Source of the DNA: Allomyces arbusculus
Lineage: Eukaryota; Blastocladiomycota; Blastocladiomycetes; Blastocladiales; Blastocladiaceae
DNA: 48,527 nt
NCBI GenBank assembly: GCA_027604705.1
Contig: JADHYV010000108.1
Coordinates: forward strand, 1-48,527
Direction: 5' to 3'
Part shown: positions 23,612 to 34,128 of the stretch, one piece after another
Numbering within the stretch: position 1 is the stretch's first letter
Layout: every line of letters starts with the position of its first letter
Translations under genes and position numbers: made by a program
The notes under the pieces: generated by a model
Database searches by the model: none
What the model was told of the DNA's origin: nothing
Seen by the model: only the letters and a program-made list of their open reading frames with translations

Positions 23612-25188
23612 ATGACGAGCCCCGACAGTTCCTACAGTGGAAGTATTAAGGAACTGCATGTCAACGACAGCGGGGAAGGCGGGGAAGGCCAAGCTGCAAT
23701 GAAGTCGCATTCCGCGAGACTTCCCGCTGTCACTCTGGACCAGATTCTCGAGTATCTTACACCCGATCCCTACACCAAGTTGCAATTTTTTACCAACCGC
23801 AAGAACGACACAGACGCGGTCACATGGACAGCACGCGCGGTCTCTTCCCGCTCGCGTATGCATCGCTCGTTTTTTATGCACCTGCGATGCACCAGGCCAT
23901 CCAGACTTCACCCATTGGCCTTTCGGAGCTGTCGTCTCGGTCGAAAGCTGTTTACACCGTGGAGGCCTCCACGTCCGACCCGGCTACATCGCTGCTGGGG
24001 GGACGCTGGTAGTGGACCTTGAAATGCTTCCCTGACCTGGAACAGAGATGCAGCCAGTTGCAAACCAGGGTAAGGTTGGCAATTTGCCTGGTATTGTCTT
24101 GCCATCCTCCCTAATGTCGCTCGTCTTGACCCGCCGTCGTGTTGAGACCCACAGTGTCTGCTCCATAGCTCTTTTTGATTGGGTGCTGGGTGCGCTGATT
24201 CGCAACCCGGCGATCTGCCTGCGCGGACTTGTCGCGGATGGGGTGGACTGGAGTTTGCTCTTGCTTTGCGACCTACTTGCTCATTAATTCATTGCGCGGC
24301 ACCCACCTGCATTGCTCGACTTGACGTTCCGGGGCAGCTCGCACGAAATGGATCGTGCCTTTGATAAGTTGATCAAGCAGAGCGCCAGTGCTGCGATCTT
24401 TGTGCTCGATCTGACCCGCACGAACGTTCGGTTGGGCAAGGACCTTGCCTTCCGCCAGCTGCCGAATCTGGTCACGTTGCGGCTTGGGCCCATGCCTTTG
24501 GTCCAACTGCACCATCTCCCGCGGCAGGTGCTCCCGCGGCAGGTGCTCCCGCACCTCCAACTCAAGAACCTGTCGATCAAGCGAGCTCATTTCACCGACA
24601 GTCTCATGCACGCCCTCGCGCCAGTGCTGGTCGCCATTACTGGACTTCACGAGCTCAATTTCATCGACCATGACAGAGACGGCGCTCACAGTGTTTGTGA
24701 CCAGCGCGTTGCCGCAGCTCTGCTAGCTCCGCCAGCTTGTCTTGCGTGGCATGAGCAGCCCGATGCCAATTGCTGTTGTGACAGCAGCTCTGTCTCGGTC
24801 GGTGCAGTTTCTGGATCTGGTCGGCCGCACTCCAGTGAGCGACCACGAGTTCAATGGGCTCATACAGGCCTCGTTTGACAAGTATCGTGTGATTTGGTTG
24901 AGGGTGGTTACCCCAGTGAGATTGTTCTTCCAGGAGTACCGCATCGAGCTGGACAAGACTAGTCCTTCTGATGTGCGCATCACGTCCAAGTTTGGGAAGT
25001 TGGAGGAGTGGTAGATGGAGTTGTATTCGCGAAGCGTGTTTGTGAAATTATTCGAATGTGTTTTCGTGCTTTAGAGGCCTGAGGTCGTGAAAACACTCAC
25101 GAGTTTGACCTTGCCCTTGATCGAGGAAGGGAACAGCGTCGCGATCGATGTCGTCAGTATGGAAGTCGCGCGCATGCATTTAATATAG
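23612..25188 (+). pseudogene. F-box/leucine-rich-repeat-like gene, probably decayed
   Basis: The start MTSPDSSYSGSIKELHVND leads to an F-box-like stretch, LPAVTLDQILEYLTPDPY. Then, in another frame, comes GLFPLAYASLVFYAPAMHQA. Leucine-rich repeats follow at about 24311-24665: LDLTRTNVRLGKDLAFRQLP, LVTLRLGPMPLVQLHHLP, LKNLSIKRAHFTDSLMHALA and ITGLHELNFIDHD. The frame then shifts by one to LTVFVTSALPQLC, a TAG follows, and the repeat continues as LRQLVLRGMSS and SVQFLDLVG. At the 3' end a clean 66-nt intron (25011-25076) joins KLEEW to PEVVKTLTSLTLPLIEEGN, ending at TAG 25186-25188. Leucine-rich F-box proteins choose substrates for SCF ubiquitin ligases. At least two frame breaks plus the internal TAG point to recent decay, although an unread intron could explain the first break. 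Confidence 0.5.
24516..24545 (+). repeat. 15-bp perfect tandem duplication inside the LRR region
   Basis: ctcccgcggcaggtg occurs twice back to back, adding five residues (LPRQV) in frame. It probably arose by slippage, and a leucine-rich helix could tolerate it. Confidence 0.85.
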
Positions 25189-25461
25189 CAACGCACGAGC
25201 GAGAAATGGAGACCAGCAAGTAGCAAACAAGTCGAGCGCAATCTATATATGTAATGAGAATCGATCCCTTATTGCAATGCTTTTAAGACCGGACACGTAA
25301 ATCAAGCGATCATGACCGTAAGTCCAGGCTCGTGTGTTACCGACACCGCAATCGCAAAAAGTGGTAATTAAGTCCCAATACAACTACAACAAGTGACAAG
25401 AAACCAACATTCACAGTACAATAGCGATGCTTGACGGCACAATTTGTTGCGACTGGATCAC
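25189..25461. other. Intergenic, about 270 bp, no gene seen
   Basis: A visibly AT-richer spacer (for example ctatatatgtaatgagaatc near 25243) between two 3' ends. No gene or structured element was recognised. Confidence 0.5.
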
Positions 25462-27300
25462 TCAGACAACGCCCTTCAGCTTCAGCAGGTCGAGGACCAT
25501 GTTGCGAGCAGTGCGGCGCACAAGCTTGCCCTAAACAAACCAGATCAGTATTCAAAACGTGAGCTTGCGGGGTGGAGCAAGAAAGCACCACGAAACGCTG
25601 CAGCGGCACCACGTACCATTTGATTGCGAGGAACTGCATCAACAAACACGACGCCGCCCGTGAGGTGATTGTGTGGCTCCATGGCCAGCACAATAGCATC
25701 GACAATCAACTTGGTGAGCGCCTGCTGCGCCGCCGGGTCGGTGAACACGGCCTTGGACCGCGGGGCAACCGCGGCGCATGGCAGTTGGTCCTCCACCTCG
25801 GCGTTGCCGTCGCGCCTGACGGGCACAACGGCGTAGTCGAGCACGCCGTCGACATTGAGAATGTCTGCCTCGATTTCGGCCGGGAAGACCTGACTAGGGA
25901 GATAGACCACAGGGCCTCAGAGCGTCAGTTTCAACATGGAGGCCATGAACAAATCACGTCGCGTTGGTGGATTACACGCTTTGAATAGAAAGCAAGGCTT
26001 ACTGACCTGCCGGGCATCGCAAACAAACGTATCACGAACGCGGCCCATGACTGTCATGCATCCATCCGCGTCCATGACGATCAAATCACCCATTCGATAC
26101 CACGGGCGCCCGTCGATCGAGATAAACGCAGACTTGGTCTCCTTCGGGCGGTTATAGTAACCCGTCGTCTCGGACATGATGCTAGCGCCGCGCACGACCA
26201 ACTCGCCGGGACCCGTCACACCGCCCGTATTGATTGGGATCGGCTGCAGCGTCGTCGGGTCGAGTAGCAGCGCCTCCACGCCCGGCGTGAGCTATCCAAC
26301 GGTGCCAGCGCGGTGCGCCAACATGCCAAAGCGCGGCGAGGCCACACCGAGCGCTTCCGTCGACCCGTACCCCTGCTGGACCTCAATTAAGGTGGGTGCA
26401 TGGTCAGATCACCAAGCGGGGCACGAGCCAAACAGGCAAAACAATGTCAATTCGAGCGCCGGCCAACGTACTCTTGAACAGATCCATGGCCTGCTGGGTC
26501 GTCTTGGACAGAGTCATCGCGATCGACAAGGTTTGCTGGAGAGACGGGAGATCCGCCTGCTTCGTGCGCGGGTCCTTGATGAGCTCCACAAGACTGTGCG
26601 GCGTCATGACCGAATGCAGAACCTTGAACCGTTGCACCGCATCGAGCCAACCACCAGAGGTGAAGTACTCGAAAAAGTAGACGGTAGAGCCACCAAGCGC
26701 GCGGTGAGGCCCAATTTCGTGCCCGACATGTGGTAGAAGCCAATTGCAAAGTAGAGCCGCACTTGGGCGCGAACATGGAGAAAACCGTTGTTCGGCTCGC
26801 CCGGACGAGCAATCGACGCGTGCTTGGGCGTCTGCATTTGCACCATGGTGCTCAAGAGCATTCGGTGCGTGATCTGCACCGCCTTGGTGTTGCCTGTCGT
26901 ACCGCTCCAAAGAAATGAAGTGGGAATATCAACTGTCGAGTTGGATCATGTGGTACTGATGCTGTTGCTTGTAGCGTTCGTCTTGCTGCTGCTGGCTGGC
27001 TGTCGAGGCCCAACACTGTATGTCAACCTCCTCCGGACGATCCTGGCGGAACTTCCCTGGTTGGAATGGAAATGTAGAAGTCAATTTCGAGCTCGAGGGC
27101 GTGGGGGTGGTTGCGCGCAGGACTTCATGCGGGCACCCTAAGGGCTCCGATAAGTGTAGTCTTCATTCCGGAGGTGGTGCGTCGCCACCCGTCGCCAGGA
27201 CCATGTCATTCAATGCCGAGATTGGCATCTTGTCAACGCCCGGCAGGTCCTTTGCCAGAAGGAAAATCTTCACAAGTATGATCCGGAGTCTGAGAAGTGA
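25462..27300 (-). pseudogene. Acyl-CoA synthetase / 4-coumarate-CoA ligase-like gene, decayed
   Basis: An ANL-superfamily adenylating enzyme is legible in pieces. The phosphate-binding loop is FLWSGTTGNTKAVQITHRML (about 26870-26930). Then come YFAIGFYHMSGTKLG and, one frame over, GGSTVYFFEYFTSGGWLD; about one base seems lost near 26702. The YGSTEALG motif follows near 26360, then GTVG, an in-frame TAG, and LTPGVEALLL, where relatives have an unbroken GTVGYLTPG-like stretch. The remaining motifs are GELVVRGASIM, YRMGDLIVMDADG and GRVRDTF, an intron (25890-26006), VFPAEIEADILNVDGVLDYA, a second intron (25531-25616), and GKLVRRTARN with the catalytic Lys. The stop is at 25462-25464. The N-terminal third is only partly readable (VKIFLLAKDLPGVDK at about 27210-27260). 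Such enzymes make acyl-CoA from fatty or aromatic acids. One frameshift and one nonsense codon make it probably inactive. Confidence 0.6.
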
Positions 27301-27772
27301 CTTGGGCGAAACCTTCACGCCGATGTGAAAGGCACTCCACGGTCTGAAAGAGTGGAATGACAGGCGCGTTTGGGAACGGGTTTGCAGCTTTGCCTGCTTT
27401 GCCCAAGAATGTCGGGCCATGATGCGTGCATCCGACGGGTATTGAAGCCAAGAAACGTAAATAATAAATCCAATGATGGCGGACAAACGTGCACAGACCG
27501 CAACAGGCCGGACGACGATAATTGCTGGTCGGCTCAGGTCCACCTGGTCCACTTGAGCTCTTCTCGTCCTGGTCGGAGACGGGAAGATATGTAATGAGAT
27601 GAAAACAGCAGGATCAAAACCGTGAATTGAAATCAGCACACAACAAGACTCGCAACAAAATCACAGCGTCCCATCCACCGACCGGGCGTCCAGCTGCCTC
27701 CTCACCCATGATGACGATTGGATCGCTTCCGCGCTGTCCTGGTGTCAACGCCAGCGACATCGGCTCCGCACA
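27301..27772. other. Upstream remnant of the ligase gene and intergenic DNA
   Basis: The missing N-terminal exons of the ligase-like gene would lie here, but I could not read them with confidence. The Snt2 gene ends at 27773 on the same strand, so this stretch separates two minus-strand genes. Confidence 0.4.
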
Positions 27773-30700
27773 TCACTTGCCCGCCGCGAGACACGCCAGG
27801 CACTTGCGTCCGGACGTCGGCTTGGCATGCGGCGGCGGCACCACCGCACTCGCCGATGCCGACGCAGCTGCAGACTCATCCATTTCCATGGCCTCATCGC
27901 CCGACCCGTGCTCCTCGTGCCCGTCCAGCGCTCGCTCGACGGCAGGCCCCTCTTTCGGCGCCATTGGCACGGGTGACACTGCGCGCGGCATCGGCGGCGA
28001 CGGCGCGTGCGCCTCGGCACTTTCCTCCCCGGGCACTCCGAGCAGGAGCGGCGGGAGCGTGCTGACGTCCGGTACGTGCACGTCGTCGTCATCCTCGACC
28101 TCCTCGTACTCGTCCATATCCTCGTCGTCGTTCACGGGCTTATCGACATCCATCGCGTCCGCTGCGGCAGTACTCGACGCGCCCGGGTCCTCGGTCACGT
28201 GCGTCGCTGCCACTGCATCCTTGTGCGCCGCCGCGGCCTCGTGCGGATGCAACACCGACCAGACCGAATCCTGTACGTCAAACCACCACATGGACGTGCG
28301 CCCAGAGCACACGGCACACGCCTGGACCGACTCATCCCCACGCGCCGCCGCGCCGAGCTTGAGCTTGATCTTCAACCCGCCCGTCGTATCCGCTGACGCG
28401 GCCAAGACCACGGGCGTCGCCTGCGTCACCTCCTCGTTTACCGCCGCCGCCGCCGCCGCGGCATTCGCCGACGTCCCAATCGTGATCGGCCCACTCCCAT
28501 TCCCCGACCCAGCAATCAAATCCAAAATCGTCTTGGGCCCCTCGGCCGCCGCGCGTCCAGCCCCACGCGTACTCGCAGCAACGCCCGACGCGGGTTTCGC
28601 GATCGCCGAGGTCGTCGGCGGCGCGAGCGCGTTCATGGCCGCGAGCAATGGCGGTGTGCGCTTACGCGGTTTCGGGACTTTGGCCGAGGTCGCATAGGCC
28701 AGAACCTGCTGCACGATCTCGTGCGTGATGAAATGGACGGTCTCGCCCGTGACCATCTTCAAGTCGGTGAGCGGCGGGAGTGACGCCATGTCGACGGGCA
28801 TCGACGCCGCGGCGGCAGCGGCAGCAGCAGCGGCAGCAGCAGCCGATGCAGCCGCGGCGCCCGTCAGGGCCTTGGAATTGCGCCCGCGGCGCTTGCCGGC
28901 CGCCGGCGTGCCGCTGCCGCCAGGTACAGTCGTCACGTCCTTGTACGCGTCGGGCAATGCGAGCTGTGCGTCCGGGACAACGTGGTGCCGGCACCAAATC
29001 GCCGGCTGCGGCGCGGCTTTCCCCGACTTGCGCCCGGCGCGCTCGTTCATTTCAACGAGCCCGAAAAACTGCGCCGTCCGATGCGCACACGCGACATGGA
29101 ACTGCGCGGGACACGCCTGCTGCGCGCACGCGACGACGGCCCCACCGGGCGTGCGGCACAGCGAGCACGTCGCGTCCCACCGCGCTTTCGGGATCTCGTC
29201 GAGCCCCGTGACCCGATCGAGTGACTCGCCCGAGGTGAACTTAATTTCGGGCGTCCATAGCGCACACGCGAAATGCACCCAGTGGTGCTTGGCTGTGCGC
29301 CGCATGAGGGCCGGCGGGGTCCGCGGGTGCGAGCTCGGGCACAGGAGGCACGTGTCGACGAGCGCGGTCGTCGGCTGCCGCCGGTTCTGGCAGGGGCCGC
29401 ACCGCCACCGCACGCCGGCGGCGGAAAGGTCGCTCTCGGAGAGCCGCGCGCAGGTCGCGTGCACGGCGAGTCCGCAGTCGGCACAGTGCAGGAGATTGTC
29501 GCCTTCGGTGCACAGCGCACAGGCCGTGGCGAGCGGTGGTGGGGTCCACGCGGGCGGCGTCGCGCGCCGCGACGATGACGCGGTTGAAGCGGTCGTGGTC
29601 ACAGCAGCGGGCGGTGGAGACGGATCGCGCGACAAGGGTGACGCGGTAGCAATCGTGCTTGACGTGCGCCCGCGACGCCGCTTGGGCGGCGGTGCCGGCG
29701 CTTCTTCACTATCGACGTCCATGGCCTCGTCGTTGCCGCGCTTGGTGGGCGGTGCCGGTGCGGGTGACGGCGACGAGGAAAGCGGCGACGACGTCACGGG
29801 CAGCGCGGGCGCGGCCTTGGTGGGCCGAGTGGCGCGGCGCTTTGGCAGAGTCGCACTCCCGCGGACATCGGCCGGAGGGAACCCGCCGTACCGCAACCAG
29901 TACTGGCTGCACGGCTCGCAGAGGACATGTGCCGATGTGGGTGTCGGGATCCCATGCACTGAGTCGTGGCCCGTGACGGTCTTGTCCTCTTTCCGGTCGG
30001 CGGCCGACAGACTCAGCGTGGTCTGCAAGTACCGCGGGGCCTTGACTTTACACAGCGAGCACTTGTTCGCCTGGCACGTTTCAGCCTCAGACTCGGACGA
30101 CAGCGATGACTCGTCGTCGTCGCGGATACGGCCGGTGGTCGCGGCCGTCGGAATGGCCGTGGACGAGACGGCTGCGGGACTCGACTTGGCCGCCGACTCG
30201 AGATAGGCGTGGTCGACGATATCGTGCTCGGCGAGGAACACGCGCAAGGCTTGCTGGATCGCGGGCGTCTGCTTGTTGCGGTAGAGGTAGAGCACGATCG
30301 CGGCCATGGGCTTTGTCGGGATCGTCGCCGCAATCGCGTGCAGGTCAAACCCGTGCGCCTCGACGCCGGCCACGAATTGGGTCTCTTCCTGTTCGGTCCA
30401 CTCGGCGTCACCGCGAGCACACAGCGCCGTGGGTGGATCCCCACTATCAAGCCCGCGCGCCGCAGCAATCTCGGCATGCAGCGCTGACGGGTAGGTCCCG
30501 CCCAAGATATCTGCGGTCGTCAGCTGCGTCATGACAGCGAGCGCCTTATCAGCATTGTACTGCGCATGGTGCAGCTCAAACATGGCGCGGTCGAGCGTCG
30601 CCGTCGGGTGATCCTTGCACGCCGCGACTTGTTCGCGCACCTGCGCATCATACTCCGCGACCGCCTCCTCCATGTCGTCGGGCATCTGCCACTGCAACCC

Positions 30701-32022
30701 AGCCTCGTCGCCGCGGTCGGGCAACGAAACAAAGTACTCGGCGAGCGTCGTGCCCGGCGCGACGCCCATATGCTGCAATGCGACCAGCCGGTGAGTCGGT
30801 TCCTGCGCGGGCACACCCGACTTGCGCCGGCGGTTGGCCCATGCGAGCGTGGCCGATGCCGATGCCGAGACCTTGCGCTTGTGCGCGCCCGGCGCATTTG
30901 CGGCGTTTCCCGCCGCGGCAGCGGCCGCACTCGGGTCCTCGAGTTTCGGGATCGCGGCCTGGAACCGGGACGCAATGCGCGACGCGAGCCGTGGGTAGAG
31001 TGGGTGGTGCACGTCAAGTTCAAACGCGTCAGCATTCGAGCAATGCACGCCGAAGTACGTGAAAGGGAACGAGTCCGGCGGGGTCACGGCCGTGGGCGGA
31101 TCGTCCTGCTTGGCGGCCAGCGCATCGTCTTCCGGGAAATGCGGCAAGGCGGGTTCCGCGGGTGGGGCGGCACCGACGGCGCAGTAGTGGCACTGCCACT
31201 GGTACCCGACCTTGGGTTTCGACAAGTCGAGGCACGTGTTGTGGTAGACAGCGTGGCACGAAAAGCACTCGAGCGCGTCCCCCTTGGGCACCCATTGCGC
31301 GCACCGGCGGCACTCGGAGTAGCCCGTCTTGAGTTCCTTGTCGCGGCCCTCCTCGACGAGAATGTATGGGAACTGGCGCAGCCGCCGCAGTACTTCGGCG
31401 GGCCGGTTGGTCACGGACGCGGCGGGGATCACGTCGTAGACGCGCTTGGTGAACCGATCAAACAGCTGGTGGAAGTAGAAGGTGCGGTCTTTTGCCGTGT
31501 AGGCGTCGAGGTCGTCAATGTCGTTGAGGTGCGTGAGCGTGCATTTTTCGACAATTGACCGGACCGGGTTAATGTCCGAGTGCATCGAGGCGACAAGCAG
31601 GCGCGCCGGGTAGGACTTGGTGTGGTTGAGCACGTCCTGCGGGCGATAGAACCAGGCGACGCGCACGCGCCGCTTGTCGGGGAAGGCCATGATGCGGCCA
31701 ATGTAGTGCGGCTCGCCAGGCGTCTCGGAGCGCAACAGGACATAATCTAAGAGGCCGTACAAGCGAGTCAGCTAGGCGGCCCATGGCAGCGGAGCTGGGA
31801 AGGATGGAGAGTACACGCACCGTTGAGCTTGTACTCAACGGCGCGAACCACGACCGACGTGACGGGCGGCGGAGCTGAAGATGCACTGGTCGATTCCATC
31901 TTGACGGACGAGGACTTGGCTGATGTGGCCGGCTTGGTGTCCTTGTTATCAGAGCTGCTGGCCTTGGCGGCAGCGGCACGCTCCTGGGCGGCCTTGCGGC
32001 GCGTGCTCGGGCGGGAAGCCAT
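27773..32022 (-). CDS. SNT2: Snt2-type chromatin protein: BAH, PHD, SANT, GATA-like and extended PHD domains
   Basis: Two exons, 31821-32022 and 27773-31746, give 1391 residues. Domains in order: a Ser/Lys-rich N-terminus; a BAH domain at about 60-190 (LNDYVLLRSETPGEPHYIGR, then RVRVAWFYRPQDVL); PHD finger 1 at about 213-257 (CRRCAQWVPKGDALECFSCH); a Myb/SANT repeat at about 520-567 (EWTEQEETQFVAGVEAHG); a GATA-like zinc pair (CSLCKVKAP...CEPC) at about 640-700; PHD finger 2 (CALCTEGDNLLHCADCG); then an extended PHD (CLLCPSSHP ... HFACALWTPE ... CSLCRTPGG ... ACAHRTAQFFG). A poly-Ala run of about 13 residues follows. This order is that of fungal Snt2, which reads histone tails and works with a histone deacetylase complex (Rpd3 with Ecm5 in yeast). 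A C-terminal acidic region lies near 1290-1320. It diverges from eL24. Confidence 0.9.
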
Positions 32023-32431
32023 GTGGGACAACAGAGCCAACAGGTTGAAAGCGAGCGATCGTCGCGGGTTGCCGTGAGAACAAGGCCGAATGTTCGGATT
32101 GGCCGGGTTGGCGGCAGGGACCGGGGATTGGGCGCGAGCAAGTCACCAGCAGGTGGCCCTTGTCGCGCAGGGACGAATGCGCCAAGTGGCGAGCGGTTCT
32201 GAGCGTGCTGTCGAGCGCGTTGCAAGCAGCGGCCAGTCGGGTGGTGGCCGTTGGCCAGGACGAAGTGGTGGTCAGTCCTTGACCTGACAGGCCAAAGCTG
32301 CGAGTTCAAAGTGGCAGCTGCACGTGACTGCTTCCACCGCAACTCGCACCGCCGCCCTTGGCCGCTGGCGCGCCCACCCCAAATGGGCTCCTCCTTCGAT
32401 CCATAGCAGGAGGCTTCACCTGGCTGGCAAC
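32023..32431. promoter_or_regulatory. Putative bidirectional promoter between Snt2 and eL24 genes
   Basis: A 409-bp gap between divergent starts at 32022 (-) and 32432 (+). It is GC-rich, with several GGCCGG/GTTGGC-like patches near 32093-32120 and 32240-32260. No defined ribosomal-protein promoter element could be named from sequence alone. Confidence 0.4.
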
Positions 32432-33671
32432 ATGAAGTACGACACTGCGCCCGTCGTCAGCTGCAACAAACGACCGGCCGAACGACCGCCATTATCGTCG
32501 ACCACGACCGCGAAATCGCCGTCAACCCGCGCCCCAGCGCGCGCACCCGCTGCGCTGCGCTCGTCACCACCGCCTGCGAACCCGTCGCGGCGCTCGTCAC
32601 CCCGCTGAACCTGTGCACCGTCGGGTGGTCACGCCGGTCCATCCGTTTCGGCACCGACCACCCCCCCATCGCCGCGGCTGTCCAAAGGCTGCCGAAACGC
32701 TGCCGAAGCGCTGTACTACTCGTCACTGCGCCTCCGAACGCTTGGCTCGACTTCGCTGCCGGAAGTAACGGCGGTTCGGCGATCCCAGACCTCTGGTTTC
32801 GCGGGACCGACCGACCCAGTAATGCCTCGGCAAAGACGTCTTCTTGACGATGCGGAAACACCACCTCGTCACTTAGCTCGATTCGGGACGCGCAAGCGTT
32901 TGGACGGCTGCGGCGTTGTTACGGTATCGCAGGCGGTGGGAGGCTCTTGACGGCGATTTTCGGCGTGCTCGTTTCTCGACGAGGCGATGATTTGGTCGCC
33001 GTGCGGCTTGCACCCGATCTCCCCGAAATTGGCCCAGAGTTGACCATTTTGCGCCGCTTTTGCGCTGTTGCTGTTTTCCAGGACCGAAATCTGCTCGTTC
33101 TCTGGCTACAAGATCTACCCGGGTCACGGCAAGCTGTTTGTGCGCCATGACTCGAAGGTTGGTATTCTCGACGCCCCCGGCCCGCACGCGCGTCGGCGAT
33201 CACTTTATCGTGATTGCAAGCTTGTGCAGCCGTTGCAGGCCATTTCCGCTTTGGACAATTTTTAACGCTAACTGTGCTGTTCACTAGATCTTCCGCTTCG
33301 CGACCTCCAAGGCCGAGTCTTACTTCCATCAGCGCCTGAACCCGCGCAAGATTGCGTGGACGACGCTCTACCGCCGCATGCACCGCAAGGGTATTACGGA
33401 GGAGGCCGCCAAGAAGCGCACGCGCCGCACGGTCAAGGCCCAGCGCGCCATTGTTGGTGCCTCGCTCGAGCTGATTCGCGCCAAGCGCAACCAGACGGCC
33501 GAGGTCCGTGCCGCGGCGCGCTCGGAGGCTGCCGCTGAGGCCAAGTCGAAGAAGGCCGAGAAGGACGCCAAGCGCGCCGACAAGGCCAAGAACGTGGCCA
33601 AGGGCGGTGCCAAGATCTCGAAGCAGCAGGCCAAGGGCGCCGCGCCCAAGGTCCAGGCCAAGTCGCGCTAA
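32432..33671 (+). CDS. RPL24: 60S ribosomal protein eL24
   Basis: Three coding exons, 32432-32436, 33082-33157 and 33288-33671, give 154 residues. The product begins [20 protein letters not shown], the eL24 zinc-domain start. It continues with [36 protein letters not shown] and [20 protein letters not shown], and ends in a Lys/Ala-rich tail. eL24 is a surface protein of the large ribosomal subunit at the subunit bridge. Only five coding bases (ATG AA) lie in exon 1: the donor AAGTACGA and the acceptor ttttccag restore the codon AAG and the family start M-K-x-E. That exon is inferred, but it is the only nearby ATG that fits. The second intron (33158-33287) has a clear GCTAAC branch sequence near 33267. 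Confidence 0.9.
32437..33081 (+). other. Unusually long first intron of eL24 (645 nt)
   Basis: Almost every other intron in the window is 65-130 nt. Ribosomal-protein genes in fungi often carry one long intron right after the start codon, and such introns can host regulatory signals or snoRNAs. I looked for box C (RUGAUGA) and box D (CUGA) pairs and saw no convincing set. Confidence 0.6.
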
Positions 33672-34128
33672 GTCGTGCGCTTTGGTGTTGGTGCACATAC
33701 AGAGCGGTTTGACATCTTACGTTTTGTGTCGTTCGTGGTTTGATTCTGAGCCCCCGATTTGCAGCAGATCATTTAAACCAGCGATCTTTCGCACAGACGC
33801 GCGGCCGTCTGCTAAAGGCAGACCGAAACGAGAACATTCTCCGATCATTGTCACAATAGTTTGCCGTCCAATATCTTTGGCACAAGCGACTCTCCACCTT
33901 CCACTGCTCTTGCCACCGTGATCCGAAGCAATTCTCGCTGTCCAAAGATAGCGTACACTGGACCACCACACTTCGACCCTCTCACGCCCTCTCGCGTCCT
34001 TTCAACTCAGGCTGGCCGCCAACTACCATCACAAGGACACAAAGTGAATACAATTTCTACAGACTAACTGATGCAAATCCAGCACCTTCCCCCTCCCCTT
34101 CTTTGCTGCGCGCCGAGCCCACCCATCA
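33672..34128. other. Intergenic between convergent eL24 and AUR1 genes
   Basis: About 455 bp holding both 3' flanks. No gene was seen; local AT-richer patches may mark polyadenylation regions. Confidence 0.5.

Noticed and set aside
28725-30206. 493-codon open frame on the plus strand opposite the Snt2 gene
   Set aside because: It is the mirror of a GC-rich coding strand, rich in Arg/Ala/Ser with no domain; the minus strand carries the recognisable BAH and PHD domains.
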